From: CAIWHR01 sp963726775
Lineage (GTDB): Bacteria > Pseudomonadota > Gammaproteobacteria > Burkholderiales > Casimicrobiaceae
Assembly: GCA_963726775.1 (NCBI GenBank)
Contig: CAVSDL010000013.1
Span: 1 to 64,000 of the forward strand
Length of the DNA: 64,000 nucleotides
Direction: 5' to 3'
Part shown: in pieces, positions 55,953 to 64,000 of the stretch
Layout of the letters: each line of letters starts with the position of its first letter
Position numbering within the stretch: position 1 is the first letter of the stretch
Notes under the pieces: generated by a model
The model's input: the letters and a program-made list of their open reading frames with translations, nothing else
What the model was told of the DNA's origin: nothing
The model's database searches: none
Translations under genes and position numbers: made by a program

Positions 55953-56777
55953 ATGACGGTCGGCCGCGCGCTTGCGGGTTGCGGGCTCGTGCCCCTCGAC
56001 GCGAAGGTGCTGCTCGCGCACGTGCTGAGTGAGGGCCGGGCATGGCTCGCCGCACATGCCGACGACCTCTTGACCCCGGCGCAGGCCGACGCATTCTTCG
56101 CGCTGGCGAAGCGTCGTCGCGACGGTGAGCCGATTGCGTACCTCGTCGGCGTTCGCGAATTCTGGGGATTGCCGTTGGTCGTATCGCCCGCGGTCCTGGT
56201 CCCGCGGCCCGAGACCGAAACGCTGGTCGAGCTCGCTCTGGCGCGGCTGCCGGAAGACCGCGACGTGCGCGTCCTCGACCTCGGCACCGGCAGCGGCGCG
56301 ATCGCGCTGGCGCTTGCGCACGAGCGGCCGCGCGCCAGCGTGCTCGCCACCGATGTTTCGGCCGACGCGCTCAACGTCGCCCGCGAGAACGCACGCCGGC
56401 TGCGGCTGCCCAACGTCGAATTCGCGCAGGCAAGCTGGTACGACGGCATTCCTGCGGCGGAGAGCGGCGCCGGCTTCGATCTCATCGCCTGCAATCCGCC
56501 GTATGTCTCGGGAGGAGACCCGCATCTCTCCGACGGGGACGCGCGCTTCGAGCCGCTGGCGGCGCTTTCGCCCGGCGGTGATGGTCTCGATGCGCTGCGC
56601 ACGGTCGTCGCCGGCGCGCCCCGACGGCTCGCGCACGGCGGCACGCTCGTCGTGGAGCACGGCTACGACCAGTCCGAGGCCGTGTGCGCGCTGTTCGCGG
56701 CGGCGGGATTCACACGGATCGTTACGGCGCGCGACCTGGCCGGGATCCCGCGCATCGTCGCGGGACGCGCTGCCTGA
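55953..56777 (+). CDS. prmC: Release factor glutamine methyltransferase
   Basis: The 274-residue protein has an N-terminal helical domain (LLAHVL, PIAYLVGVREFWGLPLVVSPAVLVPRPETE). An AdoMet-binding fold follows with VLDLGTGSGAIALALA and the substrate-site motif NPPY. It methylates the GGQ glutamine of RF1 and RF2. ATG 55953 lies 64 bases after the inverted repeat. Confidence 0.93.
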   Translation: MTVGRALAGCGLVPLDAKVLLAHVLSEGRAWLAAHADDLLTPAQADAFFALAKRRRDGEPIAYLVGVREFWGLPLVVSPAVLVPRPETETLVELALARLPEDRDVRVLDLGTGSGAIALALAHERPRASVLATDVSADALNVARENARRLRLPNVEFAQASWYDGIPAAESGAGFDLIACNPPYVSGGDPHLSDGDARFEPLAALSPGGDGLDALRTVVAGAPRRLAHGGTLVVEHGYDQSEAVCALFAAAGFTRIVTARDLAGIPRIVAGRAA

Positions 56778-56891
56778 AATTCTTTTCGGGCGGAAGTCGA
56801 AGATCGGCGCACGCGCGGCGATGACCTGGCTCGAGGCGCGCGCGGCGGAACGTGAGCATACCCCCGCCCCGCCAAGCCTCCAGCGGTGGCG

Positions 56892-57956
56892 TCAGCCGGG
56901 CAACGGTACCGAGAGCTTGGCCGCCCAGGGCGACAGCGCCGGCATGATCGTCGGATAGAGCGCAACGCCGTGGTCGCGCTGCTCGTGCAGCCGCCGCATT
57001 CCCGCTTCGCCCGGCACGCGCACGCGCTTTACACCGGGCCGCGGCGGGCTGTCATGGCTCACGCGCACCATGTGGTCCATCTGCCGCTTGAAATTCGCGA
57101 GCCCGCCGAAGGCTTCGGGGTCGAACACCTGCACGAAAACGGTCCCGCCCCAGCCTTCCGCCGCATCGGCACGCCCGAAGCCGGAGAGCCCCGCGGTCAT
57201 CGCCTCGATCAGGAGCGCGAGGCCAAAGCCCTTGTATCCGGCATCGAGGCCGCCCAGCGGGAGCAGCGCACCCTTGTTCTCGGCGAAGAGCGACCCCGGA
57301 TCGTCGGTGGCATTGCCCGCGTGGTCGATGAGCCAGGGGCCCGGCAGCCGGCGGCCGGCATTCATTTCCTGGCGCGCGAAGCCCATGCTGGTGATCGACG
57401 TCGAGACATCGATCAGGATCGGGTCGCCCGAGGTGGGCAATCCCGCCGCGATCGGGTTTGGCGTGATGATCGGCGACAGACCGCCGTGGGGCACGACCGC
57501 GACGACCGTAGGATCCGAGCTCTCGACGATCGCAACGAGCCCGCGCTCGGTGGCGCGGAGCAGGTAAGCGGCGAGGCACGCGATGTGATGCGAGCGGCGG
57601 ATCGCGACGGTTCCGGTGCCGTGCGCGGTCGCCATGACCGCGGCGGTGTCGAGCGCCCGGAGGGTCAGCCACGGGCCGGGCAGCCGGCAGCCGTCCCACG
57701 TCTGTGCGGCGGAACGCGCGTTGACGACGATGGGTTCACCCGACGTGGCCATGGCGCCGTTTTCGATCTCGCCCAGGTACGGCGCAAGCAGCGCAAGTCC
57801 GTGTGTCGTGTGGCCGAGCAGGTCGCCCGTGAGCAGGACATCGGCGACGTCGCGCGCCATGTCGCCGCGCAAGCCGGCGCGCTCCAGCAGCGCTTTGGCA
57901 AATGCCGCCAGCGCGTCGGCCGAATAACGCGGCGCTGACGCCGGGACCGCGCTCAT
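56892..57956 (-). CDS. Ldh2-family malate/L-lactate dehydrogenase-like oxidoreductase
   Basis: The 354-residue protein matches the Ldh2/YbiC/AllD family: GHTTHGLALLAPYLG near the N-terminus, HGTGTVAIRRSHHIACLAAYLLRA with the catalytic histidine, and ITPNPIAAGLPTSGDPILIDVSTS. Members reduce 2-oxoacids with NAD(P)H. ATG 57956 overlaps the stop of the aldolase gene by ATGA, so both proteins are made together. The oxoacid product of the aldolase partner could be its substrate. Confidence 0.88.
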   Translation of the reverse strand: MSAVPASAPRYSADALAAFAKALLERAGLRGDMARDVADVLLTGDLLGHTTHGLALLAPYLGEIENGAMATSGEPIVVNARSAAQTWDGCRLPGPWLTLRALDTAAVMATAHGTGTVAIRRSHHIACLAAYLLRATERGLVAIVESSDPTVVAVVPHGGLSPIITPNPIAAGLPTSGDPILIDVSTSITSMGFARQEMNAGRRLPGPWLIDHAGNATDDPGSLFAENKGALLPLGGLDAGYKGFGLALLIEAMTAGLSGFGRADAAEGWGGTVFVQVFDPEAFGGLANFKRQMDHMVRVSHDSPPRPGVKRVRVPGEAGMRRLHEQRDHGVALYPTIMPALSPWAAKLSVPLPG

Positions 57957-58711
57957 TTCGTGAATTCGCGCAGCATGTCGAGCCCGTCTTTCGCGGCACG
58001 TCCGATGAGCCACGTGTCGGTGCCGTAGAGCAGCACGTTCACCCCCAGCTTGACGAGACGTTCGGTCTGCGTGCGGCTCATTGCCGTGGTTCCGACGGAC
58101 TTGCCGGCGGCACGGGCAATCGCCGTCGACTCGGCGACGAAGGCCTGCACGCGCGGGTCGTCCACCTGCCCGGGGATGCCCAGTGCCACCGAATAGTCGA
58201 AGACGCCGAGATAGACGAGATCGAGGTCCGGCACGGCAACGATGCGCTCGAGATGCGCGGCCGCCGCAGGCGTTTCGACCAGGACGCCGGTGAACGGATA
58301 GCCGGGGGCGAGCTTCGGCTGCGGCGGAATGCCATAATGTCCGCCACGCGTGTACGGGTTGTAGCCGCGGGAGCCGTGCGGCGGAAAATGAGCCATGGCG
58401 ACGGCACGCGCGGCGGCGGCGGCATCGGCGATCTGCGGGACGACGACGCCGTGGGCGCCGAGGTCGAGCGCGCGCTGGATGAAGAACGCATCACCGCCCG
58501 GTGTGCGCACCAGCGGCGACGCGCCGCCGTCTTCGCACGCGGTGATACCGGCATCGAGCGTCGCAAAATCCCAGCCGCCGTGCTCGCAGTCGAGGATCAC
58601 GAAATCGAAGCCGGCGGCGGCGAGCGTTCCCGCCAGAGGGCCCGAGGGCATCACCTGCCAGATTCCGGCAACCACCTTTCCGGCGGCGAGCCTGGCTTTG
58701 AGCGGGTTCAT
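57953..58711 (-). CDS. HpcH/HpaI family aldolase
   Basis: The 252-residue protein has the class II metal-dependent aldolase pattern: FDFVILDCEHGGWDF, PQIADAAAAARAVAMAHFPPHGSRGYNP (substrate arginine), VLVETPAAAAHLERI and LGVFDYSVALG. Members split 2-keto-3-deoxy acids to pyruvate and an aldehyde. It is first in a two-gene minus-strand operon with an Ldh2-family gene. Confidence 0.87.
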   Translation of the reverse strand: MNPLKARLAAGKVVAGIWQVMPSGPLAGTLAAAGFDFVILDCEHGGWDFATLDAGITACEDGGASPLVRTPGGDAFFIQRALDLGAHGVVVPQIADAAAAARAVAMAHFPPHGSRGYNPYTRGGHYGIPPQPKLAPGYPFTGVLVETPAAAAHLERIVAVPDLDLVYLGVFDYSVALGIPGQVDDPRVQAFVAESTAIARAAGKSVGTTAMSRTQTERLVKLGVNVLLYGTDTWLIGRAAKDGLDMLREFTK

Positions 58712-58916
58712 CGTCGGATGCGCAGCATGATGAAAGGAGGATCTGCGCGCAAGTTGACGCGGCAGCGCGATTCTCCGACGATTCTACCTGACGGGTGGCC
58801 ACCCTGCCCCGCCGTCCAACGCATCCACCACGACAGCGCCGGCGTCCCGTCGCAAACGGAAGCCGCGCTCCCGAGCCTGCCTTGATCACCCGCCCGCTTT
58901 CGCGGATCGCCCCCTC

Positions 58917-59759
58917 GTGCTTCCTTCCTCACTGACGGTCAGCGTTGTCACGTTCCGCCCCGACACCGCGCTCCTCGAGCGGTGCCTGCGCAAGCTCGCG
59001 CTCGCCATCGGCGCGGCGCGCGAGGACGGTTGCATAAGAAGCGTCGCTGTGGCGCTGATCGACAACAGCGAGGACCGTCACGTGGCCGCGGAAGTGATCC
59101 GGCTCGGCAAGGCACGCTTCGCCGATTCCGGCATCCAGGTCACCTATCTGCACGGCCATCTGAACATCGGCTATGGCATCGCGCACAACCTGATGCTGCA
59201 CGGCACGGGCGCCGACTATCAGCTCGTGCTCAATCCGGACGTGGAGGTAGCGAGCGACGCGATAGCCAACGCGGTCCGGTGGCTGGACGTGCATCCGGAG
59301 GTCGGTGTCGCAGCGCCGGCGGTCACGCGGCCCGACGGCACCCCGGACTTCCTCTGCAAGCGCTACCCTGCCGTGTTCGACCTGTTCCTGCGCGGCTTCA
59401 TGCCGGGTTTCGTGCGGGCGATGTTCCGGAAGCGGCTCGAACGCTACGAGTTGCGCGACTACATCGACCCGGCGAGCGACCAGCCGGTATTGGGCCTCCC
59501 GGTGATGTCGGGCGCCTGCATGCTGGTCAAGCGCAAGGCGATCGACACGACCGGTGGCTTCGACCCGAAGTATTTCCTGTACTTCGAGGACTTCGACTGG
59601 AGCGTCAGGTTGAACAGGATCACGCAAACCGTCTATCTGCCGTCGTTTCGGATCGTCCATCACGGCGGGCACGCGGCGCGCAAGGGATGGAAGCATGTCT
59701 GGTGGTTCGTCACCAGCGGATTCCGTTTTTACGACAAACATGGCTGGCGATGGTGGTGA
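58917..59759 (+). CDS. Family 2 glycosyltransferase
   Basis: The 280-residue protein shows the GT2 fold: SVVTFRPD, IDNSED, NIGYGIAHNLML, LVLNPDVEVASDA (the DxD-type motif region), AAPAVTRPDGT, GACMLVKRKAID, FLYFEDFDWSVRL. These fit rhamnosyltransferase-like enzymes that build O-antigen or exopolysaccharide. The start is GTG 58917, with a weak ribosome-binding site. The epimerase gene begins 13 bases after its stop. Confidence 0.88.
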   Translation: MLPSSLTVSVVTFRPDTALLERCLRKLALAIGAAREDGCIRSVAVALIDNSEDRHVAAEVIRLGKARFADSGIQVTYLHGHLNIGYGIAHNLMLHGTGADYQLVLNPDVEVASDAIANAVRWLDVHPEVGVAAPAVTRPDGTPDFLCKRYPAVFDLFLRGFMPGFVRAMFRKRLERYELRDYIDPASDQPVLGLPVMSGACMLVKRKAIDTTGGFDPKYFLYFEDFDWSVRLNRITQTVYLPSFRIVHHGGHAARKGWKHVWWFVTSGFRFYDKHGWRWW

Positions 59760-59772
59760 TCCGGAGGCGGCG

Positions 59773-60747
59773 GTGAAGGAAGGCCTTGTCGTCGTGACCG
59801 GCGCGGCCGGCTTCGTCGGCCGCGCGCTGTGCGTTCATTTCGAACAGGCGCGGCGACGGTTCCGGGCGATCGTCCGGCGGCGTGATCCGCGCGCCACGCC
59901 GCGGCCGCATCATCGCCTGGTCGCCGATCTCGCCACGACCCCCGATGCCGAGCTCGATGAATTGCTTCGCGGGGCCACGGCCGTCGTGCATCTCGCCGGC
60001 CGCGCGCACGTCATGCGCGAGACCGCAACGGATCCGGACGCGGCGTTTCGCACGGCGAACGCGGTCCTGACCAGCCGTCTCGCGCGCGCGGCAGTACGCA
60101 ATGGCGTCGCCAGGTTCGTGTTCGCAAGCACGGTCAAAGTCAACGGCGAGACCAGCGCGCCGGGACGACCATTTCGGCCCGGCGATCCTCCGGCGCCGCG
60201 CGACGCGTATGCGCGCAGCAAGTTCGAGGCGGAGCACGGGCTCGCCGGCATCTGCGCCGGCACGGAGCTGGCGCCGGTCATTCTCCGGCTGCCGCTTGTG
60301 TACGGGCCCGGCGTCGGCGGCAATTTCCTGGCCTTGCTCGATGAAATTGCCCGCGGGCGCGCATTGCCGCTCGGCGCGATCCGCAACCGGCGCAGCCTTC
60401 TCCATGTCGACAACCTGACCGAAGCCATTGCGGCGGCGCTCGACGTTGCCACGCGCCCGGGGGGTATCCATTTCGTCGCCGATGCCGAAAGCGTATCCGT
60501 GCCGGAGCTCTTGCGGGCCATCGCGGCGGCGCTCGAGGTCCCCGTGCGGTTGTGGCCGGTTCCGGTGCCGATCCTGAGACTCAGCGGACGCCTCGCGGGA
60601 CGCGGCGCGATCGTCGACCGGCTGGTCAATTCGCTCGAAGTCGATGCGGCGTCGTTTGCCGCGGCGACGGGCTGGCGCCCGCGACATACGCTTGCCGACG
60701 GTCTTGCCGCCACCGCGCGCTGGTGGCGCATCCGCCACGCGATGTAG
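59773..60747 (+). CDS. NAD-dependent epimerase/dehydratase family protein
   Basis: The 324-residue protein has an extended SDR fold: VVVTGAAGFVGRALC, VVHLAGRAHV, FASTVKVNGE, and the catalytic DAYARSKFEAE (Tyr-x3-Lys). It resembles UDP-glucose 4-epimerase-like sugar-nucleotide enzymes beside glycosyltransferases. GTG 59773 is chosen because GGAGG lies five bases before it; an ATG at 59740 would overlap the glycosyltransferase stop. Likely co-transcribed with it. Confidence 0.86.
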   Translation: MKEGLVVVTGAAGFVGRALCVHFEQARRRFRAIVRRRDPRATPRPHHRLVADLATTPDAELDELLRGATAVVHLAGRAHVMRETATDPDAAFRTANAVLTSRLARAAVRNGVARFVFASTVKVNGETSAPGRPFRPGDPPAPRDAYARSKFEAEHGLAGICAGTELAPVILRLPLVYGPGVGGNFLALLDEIARGRALPLGAIRNRRSLLHVDNLTEAIAAALDVATRPGGIHFVADAESVSVPELLRAIAAALEVPVRLWPVPVPILRLSGRLAGRGAIVDRLVNSLEVDAASFAAATGWRPRHTLADGLAATARWWRIRHAM

Positions 60748-60776
60748 GTGTTCGGTGGTTCGCGCGGGCGCGCCGT

Positions 60777-60782
60777 TATAAT
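60777..60782 (+). promoter_or_regulatory. Candidate -10 of rph
   Basis: A perfect TATAAT lies 29 bases before the rph ATG, but no good -35 at the right distance is visible. Confidence 0.4.
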
Positions 60783-60811
60783 CGCTCTCGTTTCCCGTTC
60801 GAGGATCTGCG

Positions 60812-61540
60812 ATGAGCTCACGTCCTTCCGGCCGGCGTGCCGATCAGATGCGCCCGCTAAGGATCACCCGCAACTACACGAAGCACGCCGAAGGCTCCGT
60901 GTTGATCGAGGCCGGCGACACGAAGGTTCTCTGCACCGCCAGTGTCGAGGAAGGTGTGCCGTCGTTCCTGAAGGGCAAAGGTCAGGGCTGGCTCACCGCC
61001 GAGTACGGCATGCTGCCGCGCGCGACCAACACGCGCACGCGTCGGGAAGCCGCAGACGGCAGGCAATCCGGCCGCACGCAGGAAATCCAGCGTCTGATCG
61101 GGCGCAGCCTGCGCGCGGTCACCGATCTAGCGCGACTCGGCGAGCGCACGGTGAAGATCGACTGCGACGTGCTCCAGGCCGACGGTGGCACGCGCTGCGC
61201 CTCGATCACCGGTGCCTGCGTGGCGCTCTACGATGCGATCGCGTGGTGCAAGGCGCACGGGCTCGGCACGGGCGAGCCCTTGACCGATTTCGTCGCCGCC
61301 GTGTCGGTGGGCATCGTTGGCGGTGTGCCGGTGCTCGACCTCGACTATGCTGAAGATTCCCGCTGCGACACGGACATGAACGTCGTGATGACCGGCAGCG
61401 GGGGCTTTGTCGAGCTGCAGGGAACGGCCGAGGGCGCGCCGTTCACGCGCGATGAAATGGACGCGCTGGTCGCGCTGGCCGAGCGCGGGATTTGCGAGCT
61501 GATCGCGGCGCAGGAGGCTGCGCTGGGCGCAGCGTCATGA
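60812..61540 (+). CDS. rph: Ribonuclease PH
   Basis: The 242-residue protein matches RNase PH: RPLRITRNYTKHAEGSVLIEAGDTKVLCTASVE, GWLTAEYGMLPRAT, and DCDVLQADGGTRCASITGA. It trims the 3' ends of tRNA precursors with phosphate. The gene starts the rph-rdgB-hemW set, all joined by ATGA overlaps, an order conserved in betaproteobacteria. Confidence 0.95.
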   Translation: MSSRPSGRRADQMRPLRITRNYTKHAEGSVLIEAGDTKVLCTASVEEGVPSFLKGKGQGWLTAEYGMLPRATNTRTRREAADGRQSGRTQEIQRLIGRSLRAVTDLARLGERTVKIDCDVLQADGGTRCASITGACVALYDAIAWCKAHGLGTGEPLTDFVAAVSVGIVGGVPVLDLDYAEDSRCDTDMNVVMTGSGGFVELQGTAEGAPFTRDEMDALVALAERGICELIAAQEAALGAAS

Positions 61541-62136
61541 TCTCCCGCTTGGTCCTTGCCTCAGGAAACGAGGGCAAGCTGCGCGAGTTCCACCGGCTTC
61601 TCGAACCGCTCGGCATCGAGGTGATTGCGCAGTCCGCGCTCGGCATTTCCGAGGCCAGGGAAACGCACGTCACCTTTGTCGAGAACGCGCTCGACAAGGC
61701 GCGGCACGCGAGTCTGCACGCCGGGTTGCCGGCGCTCGCGGACGATTCGGGCATCTGCGTTCGCGCGCTGAGGGGTGCGCCGGGCGTGCAGAGCGCTCGA
61801 TTTGCGGGCGAGCCGAAATCCGACGCACGCAACAACGCGAAGCTGGTGGATGCACTGCGCGGGGTAGCCGACCGGAATGCTCACTACGCGTGCGTGCTGG
61901 TTCTGGTGCGCCACGCCGGAGATCCCGAGCCGATCATCGCCGAGGGTTCGTGGCGTGGCACGATCGTCGATGCGCCGCGCGGCGCAGGAGGATTCGGCTA
62001 CGATCCCCATTTCCTCGATGGCGCAACCGGAATGACCGGCGCGGAACTGCCGCTGGAAAAGAAGAATGAGCTTTCGCATCGCGGCAAGGCAATCCGGGCG
62101 CTGATCGCGAAGCTGAACGGAGAAGACGTCGCATGA
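61537..62136 (+). CDS. rdgB: XTP/dITP pyrophosphatase
   Basis: The 199-residue protein of the HAM1/RdgB family starts LVLASGNEGKLREF, has ADDSGICVRALRGAPGVQSAR, and ends with GYDPHFL and ELSHRGKAIRAL. It removes deaminated purine triphosphates such as dITP and XTP. ATG 61537 overlaps the rph stop (ATGA). Confidence 0.95.
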   Translation: MISRLVLASGNEGKLREFHRLLEPLGIEVIAQSALGISEARETHVTFVENALDKARHASLHAGLPALADDSGICVRALRGAPGVQSARFAGEPKSDARNNAKLVDALRGVADRNAHYACVLVLVRHAGDPEPIIAEGSWRGTIVDAPRGAGGFGYDPHFLDGATGMTGAELPLEKKNELSHRGKAIRALIAKLNGEDVA

Positions 62137-63389
62137 ATTCGCCGGTTGCGGCGATGGTGGACGCGAGCGTGTCGTCGAAGCCGCGGTTCGCCGCGCTGCC
62201 GCCGTTGGCTCTCTACGTGCACATTCCGTGGTGCCTGAAGAAGTGCCCATATTGCGATTTCAATTCGCACGAAACGCCGGGCGAAGCTCCGGAAAGCGAG
62301 TACGTCGATGCGCTGATTGCCGATCTGGAGTACGCGTTGCCTTCGATCTGGGGACGACGGATCGCATCGGTGTTCATCGGCGGCGGGACACCGAGCCTCT
62401 TCTCGGCCGCCGCCATCGACCGGCTGCTCGCCGGCGTTCGTGCTCGCGTGCCGGTGTCGCCCGACGCCGAGATCACGCTGGAGGCGAATCCCGGAACTTT
62501 CGAACGCGAGAAGTTTGTCGGCTTCCGGGCCGCCGGCATCAACCGTCTCTCGCTCGGCGTCCAGAGCTTCGATCCCCGGCACTTGAAGGCGCTTGGCCGC
62601 GTTCACGACGAGCGCGAGGCGCGCGCCGCCGCGGAGGCCGCGCTCGCGATATTCGGCAACGTGAACCTCGACCTGATGTACGCGCTACCGCGGCAGACAG
62701 CCGCCGAAGCGGCGGCCGATGTCGCCGCCGCGCTGGAGTATGCGCCGCCGCACCTGTCGTTCTATCACCTCACACTCGAGCCGAACACGCTTTTTCATCG
62801 CCATCCGCCGCCGCTGCCCGACGACGACGCCGCGGCCGACATCGAGGATGCAATCCATGCGAGCCTTGCGGGCGCCGGCTTCCATCGCTATGAAACGTCG
62901 GCGCACGCGCAACCGGGACGCGAATGCAGGCACAATCTCAACTACTGGCGCTACGGAGATTACCTCGGCATCGGAGCGGGCGCGCATTCGAAGCTGTCGT
63001 TTGCCGACCGCATCGTGCGGCAGGTGCGATTCAAGCAGCCCAGACAGTATCTGGAGCAGGTCGCGGCCGGCGCGCCAATGATGGAGAATGCCGAAGTGAC
63101 GCGCGACGACGTCGGCTTCGAATTCATGCTGAATGCGCTGCGTCTGACGAGCGGGGTCCCGGCCGCGCTGTTTGCCGAGCGCACCGGGTATCCGCTGGCG
63201 CTCGTCCGCCGCCCGCTCGCCGACGCGGAAGCGCGAGGCCTGATCGAGCGCGATCCGACGGTGATCCGGCCGACCGAGCTCGGCCGGCGGTTCCTCAACG
63301 ATTTGCAGGCGTTGTTCCTCGTTGACGGGGCCGGCGGCGTGGCGGCCGCGCCGCTCGTTCGGCGCGATCCGGTGCGCGACGGGCACTGA
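62133..63389 (+). CDS. hemW: Radical SAM heme chaperone HemW
   Basis: The 418-residue protein carries the radical SAM motif CLKKCPYC (Cx3Cx2C), FIGGGTPSL and GVQSFD, and near the C-terminus HNLNYWRYGDYLGIGAGAHS, the HNxxYW signature of HemW that separates it from HemN. It delivers heme to respiratory proteins. ATG 62133 overlaps the rdgB stop (ATGA). Unlike HemN, it is not expected to be a coproporphyrinogen oxidase. Confidence 0.92.
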   Translation: MNSPVAAMVDASVSSKPRFAALPPLALYVHIPWCLKKCPYCDFNSHETPGEAPESEYVDALIADLEYALPSIWGRRIASVFIGGGTPSLFSAAAIDRLLAGVRARVPVSPDAEITLEANPGTFEREKFVGFRAAGINRLSLGVQSFDPRHLKALGRVHDEREARAAAEAALAIFGNVNLDLMYALPRQTAAEAAADVAAALEYAPPHLSFYHLTLEPNTLFHRHPPPLPDDDAAADIEDAIHASLAGAGFHRYETSAHAQPGRECRHNLNYWRYGDYLGIGAGAHSKLSFADRIVRQVRFKQPRQYLEQVAAGAPMMENAEVTRDDVGFEFMLNALRLTSGVPAALFAERTGYPLALVRRPLADAEARGLIERDPTVIRPTELGRRFLNDLQALFLVDGAGGVAAAPLVRRDPVRDGH

Positions 63390-63390
63390 C

Positions 63391-64000
63391 ATGAACGCAC
63401 AGCGCTGTCGCGCGATGACATTGACTGAAGCGGCCGCCGCGATCGCCGCAGATGTGCTCACGGCGCGCGTAGTCGCCGATGCGCAGCTCGCGCACATCGC
63501 CGCCACGGACGCCGCAATCGAAGCATGGGCGCATCTGGACGCGGGGCATGTGCGAGTCGCCGCCGAGAGCTGCGATGCGGCACCGGCATCGGAGCGAGGC
63601 CCGCTGCACGGCATCGGCATCGGCGTGAAGGACATCATCGCAACCGCGGACATGCCGACGCAGATGGGTTCGCCCGTGTATGCCGGTCACCGCCCGGCGC
63701 AGGACGCGGAGTGCGTGACGAGGCTGAAGCGCGCCGGCGGTTACGTGTTCGGCAAGACGGTGACGACGGAACTCGCGTATTTTCATCCGGGCAAGACGAA
63801 GAATCCCTGGAACGCGCGCCATACGCCGGGGGGGTCGTCGTCCGGTTCGGCGGCCGCAGTGGCGGCGGGGCAGGTCGGTGGTGCGATCGGCACGCAGACC
63901 AACGGTTCCGTGATCCGGCCGGCGTCGTATTGCGGCATCGTCGGGTTCAAGCCGACGATGGACGTGATCCCGTTTGCGGGAATCCACGTCTTCAGCGAGA
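63391..64000 (+). CDS. Amidase-signature family protein, partial at right edge
   Basis: The frame runs from ATG 63391 without a stop to the window edge, giving 203 residues. It shows LHGIGIGVKDIIATADMPTQ (catalytic Lys), then GGSSSGSAAAVAAGQVG (cis-Ser) and TNGSVIRPASYCGIVGFKPT. It is a different amidase from the one at 37936-39354. An in-frame ATG at 63415 is an alternative start. It follows hemW by one base after the stop. GatA is possible but cannot be told from the part seen. Confidence 0.88.
   Translation, partial: MNAQRCRAMTLTEAAAAIAADVLTARVVADAQLAHIAATDAAIEAWAHLDAGHVRVAAESCDAAPASERGPLHGIGIGVKDIIATADMPTQMGSPVYAGHRPAQDAECVTRLKRAGGYVFGKTVTTELAYFHPGKTKNPWNARHTPGGSSSGSAAAVAAGQVGGAIGTQTNGSVIRPASYCGIVGFKPTMDVIPFAGIHVFSE

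Overview
The window reads as a chromosomal segment of a GC-rich betaproteobacterium, either Burkholderiales/Rhodocyclales-like or an uncultured relative. The reasons are gene orders typical of that class (hemA-prfA-prmC, rph-rdgB-hemW, ridA-recG), a Bug/TctC-type binding protein, a ProDH-P5CDH PutA without an N-terminal DNA-binding domain, a DUF3300/DUF2950 pair, and dispersed palindromic repeats. About 57 protein genes and one tRNA are supported. No rRNA, CRISPR array, insertion sequence or prophage was found.

Region 1 (1-12.1 kb) is an anaerobic metabolism island. On the minus strand lies a four-gene 2-oxoacid:acceptor oxidoreductase operon (gamma 4975-4397, alpha 4404-3151, beta 3140-2100, and an FAD/NAD(P) reductase carrying two [4Fe-4S] motifs 2107-479). 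Divergent from it is a Wolinella-type quinol:fumarate reductase operon frdCAB (5303-8846), then aspartate ammonia-lyase (9312-10715) and a Dcu-family C4-dicarboxylate transporter (10753-12078). Five FNR/ANR-type boxes (TTGAY-N4-RTCAA) lie in the three control regions; at frdC and aspA they sit about 41 bp before the predicted start, the class II activator position. The parts fit together as: C4-dicarboxylate exchange, aspartate to fumarate, fumarate to succinate with quinol, and ferredoxin- or NAD(P)-linked 2-oxoacid oxidation.

Region 2 (12.1-31.2 kb) is mixed accessory and metabolic content: a large exported sulfatase, an exported single-Cys MsrA, a persulfide dioxygenase-rhodanese fusion, a membrane protein, a cold-shock protein, PutA, an ornithine cyclodeaminase-family protein, two GNATs, a HigA N-terminal-domain-only protein, a DoxX/DODA-type dioxygenase pair divergent from a LysR regulator, a Bug receptor, a ModA-like protein, a TetR regulator and a UPF0149/SEC-C protein.

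Region 3 (31.2-48.4 kb) holds envelope proteins (glycine-rich exported protein, glycine-zipper lipoprotein, Asp-box lipoprotein, proline-rich anchored protein, DUF2950, DUF3300) among housekeeping genes (prfC, asnS) and others (FMN reductase, HicA-like protein, dinB with two insertions, amidase, tandem USP, HNH endonuclease). Region 4 (48.4-64 kb) is mostly conserved core: tRNA-Ala(CGC), DedA-rhodanese, ridA, recG, hemA, prfA, a GNAT, prmC, an Ldh2/HpcH pair, a GT2 plus epimerase pair, rph, rdgB, hemW and the start of an amidase gene.

I did not find a clear new defence or mobile system. The strongest candidate for a coherent, under-described unit is the FNR-box-linked oxidoreductase/fumarate-respiration island in the first 12 kb. 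Starts were chosen from ribosome-binding sites and overlaps where visible; function calls rest on reading motifs, not on database searches.
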